DNA of 64,000 nucleotides from Pochonia chlamydosporia 170. Its lineage: Eukaryota; Ascomycota; Sordariomycetes; Hypocreales; Clavicipitaceae. The translations under genes and the position numbers were made by a program. Where the stretch lies: positions 8,246,001 to 8,310,000 of the forward strand of contig NC_035790.1 of assembly GCF_001653235.2 (NCBI RefSeq). Reading direction: 5' to 3'. Under the pieces are notes generated by a model. The model was not told where the DNA came from. It saw nothing but the letters and a program-made list of their open reading frames with translations, and searched no databases. This document shows, one piece after another, positions 57,161 through 64,000 of this stretch (positions are counted from its first letter, which is position 1; every line of letters starts with the position of its first letter).

Positions 57161-58295
57161 ATGTAAGTCACTACTCACACTTCCCAACGTTTCCTCGTCG
57201 TGTAACATACAACTAACAGTATCCAACAGGTCGTCTGCAGGAATTGCCGAGATCCCCATCTCGCCCCTCTCACTTACACGTCGCTACCAACGTGTTTCTG
57301 CCAAGACGGAAATCACATCCGTTGGCATGACGCCCACATCATCATCATCCTCAACCACATCCGCATTCAGCGTCTCTGCCGCCCAAAGTACCGGCCAATC
57401 GTGGGTTGACTTCTTCGACCTATCCAGCCAAAAGGGATACACCAAGGCTGCGGGCACTCACGCCGCTCTTGCGCCCGCAGAGGCCGGCAAGAACAGAGTC
57501 GCAACACTCCGCGACTGGACTGTGCAAGTTGGACAGGGCGTCGAGTATCACCACGGCAGCACCGTCCTAGTTCGGGACTTTTCCACGGGAAAGACAGTCG
57601 TTGAACTAAAGGAGGCGGTGTCCGAGCCAGTTGTATGGAGTAACGATGGCATTGCTATTGCCGCGGGCGAGGGACACGGAAGGATGGGAGTTTGGGATGC
57701 TCGCACCGGCGCGAGAGTCGGCAGAGTCGTGAGCCACATTGATAACATCACCCACGCGGCCTTTATGCCCGACCACAAGCTCGTTACGCTCTCTCGCGAT
57801 GGAACCGTTCGCATCACCGACCCGAGAACTGCCAAGACCATCTCCAAGCTTGAGATTGAGGGCAATGGATCGACGAATCCTCGCCTTCTGGCTGTTTCTC
57901 CCAACGGACGCTCTATTGTGTCACTCTGGGGGAACACGGTGCACATCTGGCTCCCAAAGGCGAACCACCTCACTTCATATAACCTCAACACTACGCGCAC
58001 CACCGAAGGCTGGCCGCTCTGCATCTCTCCCGACACGCGCTGGTTGGTTAGCCGCACCGAAAACGGCTTCGACATTGTGGACATTGCCTCTGGCCAAATT
58101 GCCTGGGAGAACCACCAGGACGGAGGTGTAGCAACCATGGTCACGGCTGCGTCCTTCTCCGCCGACACCAAGGTCCTTTTGCTGGGGAGGATGAACGGAT
58201 CCGTCGAGGTCTGGGACCTTGATGAAGGGTCTGCCGTTGAGAATGCCCGTGTTGGTGTTGAGAGCCTTGGCTTGACTGGCTCTAAGCGCAACTAG
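57161..58295 (+). CDS. WD40-like propeller protein; start codon split by an intron
   Basis: Exon 1 contributes only AT (57161-57162). The intron 57163-57229 has a GTAAGT donor, ACTAAC branch and CAACAG acceptor. Exon 2, 57230-58295, supplies the G and 355 more codons (product 355 aa, starting MSSAGIAEIPISPLSLTRRY). The frame is open from the splice site to the next ATG (57327), which would otherwise be the start and cost 33 residues. WD-like blades are diverged (GRMGVWDARTGARVGRV, LVTLSRDGTVRITDPRTAK, GRSIVSLWGNTVHIW, LLLGRMNGSVEVWDLD). It is likely an intracellular scaffold; the function is unknown. Confidence 0.75.
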
Positions 58296-59861
58296 CACGC
58301 CTGACTTTTGCGACTGACCGATTCGACTTGCTTTGTTTTTCGTTCAACAACCATGTTTGAGTTGTTTAACCATATCTGGACTTCAACACAGCCGGAGGCT
58401 CAGGGTATATAGTTGTGAGGGATGGATATAAATTGTTGCTTGGACCGAGTTGGTTCACATGGATTTGCGGTGGATTTATGAGATTATGAGGTTCAACATC
58501 GGGCGTAATGTATTTGTAGTTTTGGTTGTTATTAAAAGCATGCATATTAGCGAGCATATGAGTTGAGCGATCTGATTAAATGCATAATATATTGTTCACA
58601 TAATGCGCGAAACGGGGTTGTGTTGCTTGTGTGTTTGTTTGAGATGTAAGAACGGCAACAGACTGCATTGAAGAGATCGAATGCCGATTTTAGAGCTGGC
58701 AACTTGATTGCTACTCATTCCCAGCGGTAACACCTTAGGTGATGAAAATAAGTCACGAAACTATACTCAGACCTACTTGCAGATGATGAGGCAACAACCA
58801 ACATACTACATCCCTTGGCCTCAGACCACTTTGACGCTTTTGCTGTCTTGCTTCTCGTACCCGGCGATTGGAACGTTGGACAAGACCACAAGCTAGTAGA
58901 CAGCTCCCTGGTCAACGAATAAATGCACGCGAGTCATGTTGAGTTTCTCCCCAGATTGCCCAGTTTAACGTTAGTTTCGGCCGATCGCAACATGCATGGA
59001 CAATGTTTCAGCCGTAACTGTTGCGGCTTTCACTGGAATACGGCACAGTTCGATGCTGGGCGTTGAATGGGTAGGGAGTTACAGCGCCACAAACGCCTCC
59101 CAGCAGCTCTTGTCTCCCCTTGGGTTGACAACCGACTCAAGTGGCAACCTTACTTGCCGTTGTCTCAGTGTAGTTACTGATAACATCCCCGTGGACTCCA
59201 ATCGTGAAGATCAAAAGCCAAGTTACGGAGTAGAATCTTCATTTACTCCCATACCCACGGTTCACCGCAGGAAGCTTTGCAGTAGGGCACAGTGGCAACC
59301 GTCAAACGACATGTCAGAAGTAAAAAGGAGGTAGACAGCGCCACTGGAGTTAGCTGCACGGAAAAAGGTAATGGTCTGGACGCGCATGCAAAATGGAAGT
59401 GTTCCAAAACGAACAGAGGCTGGTAATGGGTTGGGGGAACAAGACCAGGATATGGTGGCGGCGGGCGCTGCACAACCCCTTTCTGGGTTGAAGATAACAA
59501 GTTATGCCAAATGGACTGTTTGCCAACCCCAGAAATCCTGGGGTTAACGGGTGACACTTGAGGAGTTTAGTGTGATAACCCGGCTTGGCATGGAAGACTT
59601 TTGCGCTGATCGACTGATGCTTGTGCATCTGCGTCTCGAACTCAACTCGGCCGAGTTTTTGGCTGCATATAACTATTACAGGGCCCATGTACATGAGCAA
59701 TGGAAAAGAATGAACCTTCAATGCATCCTTCAGCCGGAAGCGGAGTTTGCCTTCCAGCAGACGCGTATTAAGCTACCAGCTTTGATGCGCAGCCGTACAA
59801 AGGGCATTGCCTCCTCCATCCATTCAATGTCCCTAGACTGTCCTGGCTGTTGATTTCCGAC
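58296..59861. other. Intergenic region
   Basis: Frames at 58996-59334 and 59551-59853 exist but lack recognisable features; the second immediately precedes the CFEM receptor gene and may be part of its leader. Confidence 0.4.
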
Positions 59862-61411
59862 ATGTTGTCGTTCTGGCCAAGTGCGGCTTTCCTGCTGGCT
59901 TTCCTGCCGGCGTTCTGTTGGGGAGAGCAGGCCAACACGGGGGTTCTAGGAACTCCTTCGGAAGTGTTGGCGACAATTCCATCTTGCGCGGTAAGTCCCA
60001 GGAAACACCAATACGATTCAACAATGAGTCGTGTGCGAAATGACATTGAGCTAACACGAGCTCTCGGATAGGTATCTTGTCTCACGACAGCTGTTTCAAC
60101 TTCATCATGTTCGCTGGATGACATGAAATGCATTTGTGCCAGCAAGACGATTGAGGACAAGGCCAGTACATGCATAGTACATGCTTGTTCAGTTCCTGAA
60201 GCGTTGGGTAAGACAAACCATCGATGTCCTCTCTGCCTACTACCTCAGTTTGCCACCAACTCTTTACTAACGTGAAACCTTCACAAACACGCAAAGCCGC
60301 CAAAAATGTAACCACCACCGCCTGCGGTGCCCCCATCAGGGACAGATCGTGGGAGTACAGCACCATGTCGATATCCCTTGGCTCAATAACTGTGATCCTC
60401 GTCGTGGTGCGCATGATCTTCAAGCAGTTCTTCAGCAAAACCCGAACACTCGGCCCAGACGACAAAGTCATCCTTGGTACGCTCGCGATTCGTATATCTT
60501 GTATCGTTGTCAACGTAAAGGGTTTAGCTCATCATGGGTTGGGCAAAGACGTATGGACTCTGGGTCCAGAAGAGCTGACCCTGTTTTCGATCTTCTTCTA
60601 TGTGATGGAAATATCATATTTCGTCGAACTGTCCTTGGTCAAACTCAGCCTATCCATCTTCTTCCTCTACATCTTTCCGTCCGCAACAATCCGACGGCTG
60701 CTTTTTGGAACAGCCGTGTTCAATGGCCTCTTTGGAGCGGCGTTTGCTCTTACGGCCATCTTCCAATGCACTCCTGTCAGTTACTTCTGGACGCAGTACT
60801 CTAAGCCATCGTCGGGTCATTGCATCAACATCAATGTCTTTGGGTGGATCAACGCAGCTATCAGCATTGCTGTTGATATCTGGTTGATTGCCATACCGCT
60901 CAGCCAGGTTCCAGCACTAAACTTGCACTGGAAGAAGAAACTAGGCGTGGTGATCATGTTTCTCATGGGAACGTTGTAAGTTTCAATAAGAAGGATGCAA
61001 CGGGTCCATAAAGCTAATGTTTTTATAACTAGCGTGACTGTCGTTTCGATTCTACGGCTACGATCCCTCATCTACTTTGCTAACTCGAGTAACCCTACCT
61101 GGGATCAGTTTGACGTTGCCAACTGGTCTACCATTGAGGTCAACGTCGGCATGATTTGTTCGTGTCTTCCCAGCCTACGGCTCCTTTTGGTCCGGCTATT
61201 CCCGCAGCTGGGGTCTGGGTCCAAGAGCGAAAGGTCGCATGTGGTTGAATCGAATGGACACACGAACCGGAGGATGTCTATCAAGGAGCAGTACCACCTT
61301 TCGACCTTGGAGTCTACCAAGTCGCATCCGTGGCGAAAGATTGGTGAGTAGCTGAGTGTCAGCATGTTGGATACAACTAACCCGAGGAAAATAGATGCAG
61401 AATCGATGTGA
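59862..61411 (+). CDS. CFEM-domain, Pth11-like seven-transmembrane receptor
   Basis: Five exons, 59862-59990, 60072-60207, 60297-60975, 61033-61343 and 61395-61411, give 423 aa with all phases consistent. A signal peptide ([20 protein letters not shown]) is followed by a CFEM domain with eight cysteines ([46 protein letters not shown]). The rhodopsin-type fungal domain comes next: [74 protein letters not shown], and a last helix rich in Leu. The cytoplasmic tail is short and basic. Pth11-like receptors sense surfaces or host cues and signal through G proteins in plant or insect pathogens; the ligand here is unknown. The tiny last exon encodes only DAESM. Confidence 0.9.
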
Positions 61412-61948
61412 AGGAAAAGTCAAGGGAAATTGTTGAGACCAGCAATAACCCACATGCTTGCTGGATTCGCGATTGTAATAGGTGGTATCAGGTAACAATT
61501 ATTCGTCAACCAGAATGGAAGCCGGCTTGTCATTGAGAGGACAGGGTCAGAGAAAGAATCCCACCAGTGTGGTTGGGGTTGCCTCACATTTAATAAGTGT
61601 GATTGCGACAAAATGTGCCTTAAAAGTGCCAGAAAGTATTACGGCTCATATCTGTTTGCAAGTTAGATGGGTCTGCCGTGAAGGACGATTCCATTCTTCT
61701 ATGGTCTTTCTTATAATCTATGTTCCTGAAATTCGCTTCACACCTCTCAAATATGGCCGATGAGACAAGTCGTGGCTTGGAGTTAAAGACCTGGCAAATA
61801 CAAGTTTTCGATCCATTTACGTTAACCGCGTGTCTTGATGAGAGATATCGAGAGGACTGTGAATTTTAACACAGAACTACGCTATGTCCAAATTGAAAGC
61901 GTCTGGTACTTTGATCAGAAAGACCACCCCAGCGATTCGATTAGCCCT
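61412..61948. other. Convergent intergenic region
   Basis: The 3' flanks of the CFEM receptor and glutathione transferase genes face each other. No further feature is seen. Confidence 0.5.
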
Positions 61949-62590
61949 CTACTCCTCCAATGTAGCCACATATGCTGCAGCAATTCCGTCGCCTCTGACC
62001 ACGGTATACACCTTGTCAATGCCAGGCGCCTTCGCTGCTGAGAAGAAATCCGCACTACCTGGAATAAGCATGCCAGCATTGCTTTTCGCGCGAAGAAACA
62101 TAACCCAGGTAAACAGTGCCAAATCCATATACGTAGTTGATGTCCCAAAATAGTGGCCATTGTTTCCGTTCTCTGCCAAGAGCGCTTCATGGTATTTGAC
62201 AAAAGCGTCTGCGAGAACCTTGTACCTCTCCACAGCGGCTTCTTTGCCTCCCTCAGCACCACGCGCGTACCTCACTTGGAGAGCGAATAAATCTTCAATC
62301 TGACCGCGAAGTTGGTTCTCACGTGCAGTGGCCCTCAGTCCAGTTTGTACCAGGAGCCCGGCTTTTGCTGCTAGGTATTTCTCAATGGCGATTGAGTCGG
62401 ACAAGGTGAACTTTTCGCCATCTTCAAGGGTTTCAATGAGCACGGGTAGTTGGCATAGCGGCTGTTGTGTCTTGTCTGCTGGCCAGTCTGGTGTGACTTC
62501 TGTGAATTTTGAACCGCTCGCTAGAAGGAGGAGGCGGATCGTTTCTGCTCGTGCTCGAAGTGAGAAGTAGCGTAGTTCGTATGTAGACAT
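61949..62590 (-). CDS. Glutathione S-transferase
   Basis: A single exon encodes 213 aa. The thioredoxin-like N-terminal domain begins YELRYFSLRARAETIRLLLL, followed by QLPVLIE with the cis-Pro and the glutathione-binding DSIAIEKYLA. The helical C-terminal domain (residues ~85-210) includes TYMDLALFTWVMFLRA, where the N-cap Asp position is kept. The start pattern (Tyr at residue 4 or 8) fits alpha/sigma-like GSTs that conjugate glutathione to electrophiles or isomerise metabolites. It is a cytosolic enzyme of standard length. Confidence 0.88.
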   Translation of the reverse strand: MSTYELRYFSLRARAETIRLLLLASGSKFTEVTPDWPADKTQQPLCQLPVLIETLEDGEKFTLSDSIAIEKYLAAKAGLLVQTGLRATARENQLRGQIEDLFALQVRYARGAEGGKEAAVERYKVLADAFVKYHEALLAENGNNGHYFGTSTTYMDLALFTWVMFLRAKSNAGMLIPGSADFFSAAKAPGIDKVYTVVRGDGIAAAYVATLEE

Positions 62591-63500
62591 GTTGGATGCG
62601 ATGTGATGCCAAGGACTGTGAGGTGGAAACTAGGATACCGATGGCAGAATCACGAGTTTTGTTTCCTTACAGATCTTGTTTTGGCACCAACTGGGAACGT
62701 GACGGTTCTTATTTGAGGGCACAAGGCAAGAATGCCTTACTCGGGGTAGTTGCTTAGCTTGATGCAACATCGAGCGTTGGCTGACATTGCATAGGGATGA
62801 AGGACAAGCATTCTAACCAATTGGATTCTAGTAAGTGGCGGGGAGCAGCTCTTCTGCAAGCCTACGCTCAGTTGTGGGAGCAAAACTGCAATGTGGCTGA
62901 TGGAGATCAATACGAGCAAACCGGTCTTTGCGTTGACACTCTGAACGTTCTCTGGCTCGCTGCCAATGCACGATGATCCTTCGGGTAACTCGTTCTGCAC
63001 GCGGTACTATTGGGCATCCCGGTAGCTGTCACTCATTCTCGTGTCCAAAACTGGACTTGGGGTATGAAATGGCCACAATGTTGAGTTCTGATTTAACCTC
63101 TGGTCTTCATATAGCTTCGCCTGTGTCTGACAACACCAATGCAACTTGAACGACTTGGACTCATTGAAGAACTCGACACGCTTGTCTACGGAAGCCTACG
63201 GCGATTAAGGCGAAGGTACTCAATGGTTTGACTTACACGACGACGTCTTTTAATAGTGGCCTGAATTGGAAGTCCTGCTTTCTTCCTGCTGTGTCTACCA
63301 TCCGCAATCACCAGACCAACGATACAGAATACGCAACGAGGATCGGGACTCTAGCTGACACTTGAGGTCTACCAGCGCATCTCCTCAGTTCCCACTAGCA
63401 CTTGTTAGTAAGGAAATAGACTTGAAAGTCGGAGCCCTATCCTCCCTTTGGTAATAGTAAGTTTCGCCTAAGCCGGCCAGACGGAAGTCAACACTTACAG

Positions 63501-63624
63501 TACACTCTGTGCTAAAAGTATTCGCCTACATCCGAGCATACACTAACATATATCGATATGCCGTAGCACACACTGCGATATTCGGTGCCTTTCGCAAGTT
63601 CAAATACTTTGAGCTCACACTGTA
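63501..63624. mobile_element. Second copy of the mariner-type MITE
   Basis: The left end TACACTCTGTGCTAAAAGTA and the reverse complement of the right end TACAGTGTGAGCTCAAAGTA are inverted repeats. The inner part (GTAGCACACACTGCGATATT, CTTTCGCAAGTTCAAATACT) aligns with the copy at 4218-4340. It has a TA at each end and is ~120 bp. Confidence 0.65.
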
Positions 63625-63827
63625 TTTCGTGCTGCTAGTTGCCTCATACATTTTACGATCGCTCAACTTCGACCTTCTCGGCTGCAAGGACCTTTCTTCT
63701 GTGTCTAACATACCCAAGTTATTACGATCTCCCCCAGATCGGATCATCTTCTCCAGCAATCTCACCTTTGACTTAATTTGGCGAGAGTTCCATTCAGCGA
63801 ATGGACACTTCATGACGAAAATCACCG

Positions 63828-63862
63828 GCAGCGTCTGGGCAGCGTCTGGGCAGCGTCTGGCA
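63828..63862. repeat. Three tandem GGGCAGCGTCT units
   Basis: An 11-bp unit repeated three times; a recent local expansion by slippage. Confidence 0.85.
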
Positions 63863-64000
63863 GACACTTTTTCACACTGGCAAGACTACCAGCGGCGAAA
63901 GTACAGCTATCACTCATTTCGCAATAAAGTGGGAATGGAAAGGAATAGGTTATCGATTCAGCCATCAAACAGAATAGCGGACAAGTTCAACCGAAAGTGA

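Larger units (their letters stand above)
62591..64000. other. Terminal region with a MITE and a short tandem repeat
   Basis: No gene is supported. A frame from 63509 to the window end overlaps the MITE and looks fortuitous. The GST promoter lies at the left. Confidence 0.45.

Noticed and set aside
63509..64000. 163-codon open frame reaching the window end
   Set aside because: It starts inside the MITE and runs through the GGGCAGCGTCT repeat; composition is not protein-like.
1..64000. tRNA, rRNA and CRISPR arrays
   Set aside because: No tRNA B-box/cloverleaf, no rRNA-like segment and no regularly spaced repeats were found by reading; CRISPR is not expected in a fungal nucleus.

Overview
The window reads as nuclear DNA of a filamentous ascomycete, most likely a sordariomycete and perhaps Hypocreales. 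Genes carry short introns (about 50-70 bp) with GTAAGT-type donors and CTAAC/CTGAC branch sites. The protein set is typically fungal: a CFEM-domain receptor, a GH55 glucanase, a HeLo-domain protein, DUF7704 and an aminoglycoside-phosphotransferase-like (APH-like) kinase. AT-rich islands that look mutated by RIP (repeat-induced point mutation) lie between GC-balanced genes. No tRNA, rRNA or CRISPR array was seen. The species cannot be named from the sequence.

Layout. 1-4.4 kb: a SigF-like NTF2-fold protein and a flavin monooxygenase. 4.4-13 kb: a divergent pair of paralogous UPF1-like helicase genes. Both have the same exon structure and both carry an in-frame UAG at the same place between the N-terminal region and the helicase. 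13-23 kb: a poor region with a small Cys/His protein gene, a zinc-finger/APH-like kinase, a degenerate gene at 17.8-19.6 kb whose promoter matches the helicase promoters, an AT-rich relic, a DUF3716 remnant and a 40-bp scrap of helicase sequence. 22.9-29.3 kb: a head-to-head pair, a kinase-ankyrin protein and a HeLo-pseudokinase protein. 31-33.6 kb: an F-box/WD40 protein. 33.6-39.3 kb: no convincing gene. 39.3-41.9 kb: a secreted GH55 glucanase whose UAG stop sits in a perfect hairpin and is followed by 76 open codons. 44-46.3 kb: two small paralogues of unknown function. 47 kb: a four-exon cysteine-rich secreted peptide. 50-52 kb: an F-box protein. 52.9-58.3 kb: DUF7704, a CAD-type alcohol dehydrogenase and a WD-like protein whose start codon is split by an intron. 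59.9-62.6 kb: a CFEM receptor and a glutathione transferase.

Three things stand out. First, four in-frame UAG codons (two helicases, the degenerate gene, GH55) lie in hairpin or hairpin-like settings. This suggests mRNA recoding, for example the A-to-I editing known from sordariomycete sexual stages. Second, the kinase-ankyrin/HeLo-pseudokinase pair has an architecture like RIPK4 next to MLKL, so it may be a fungal regulated-cell-death or immune module. Third, three loci each carry two copies of the same roughly 60-bp promoter module, which suggests a small co-regulated set. All functional claims rest on motif reading by eye; no database search was run.
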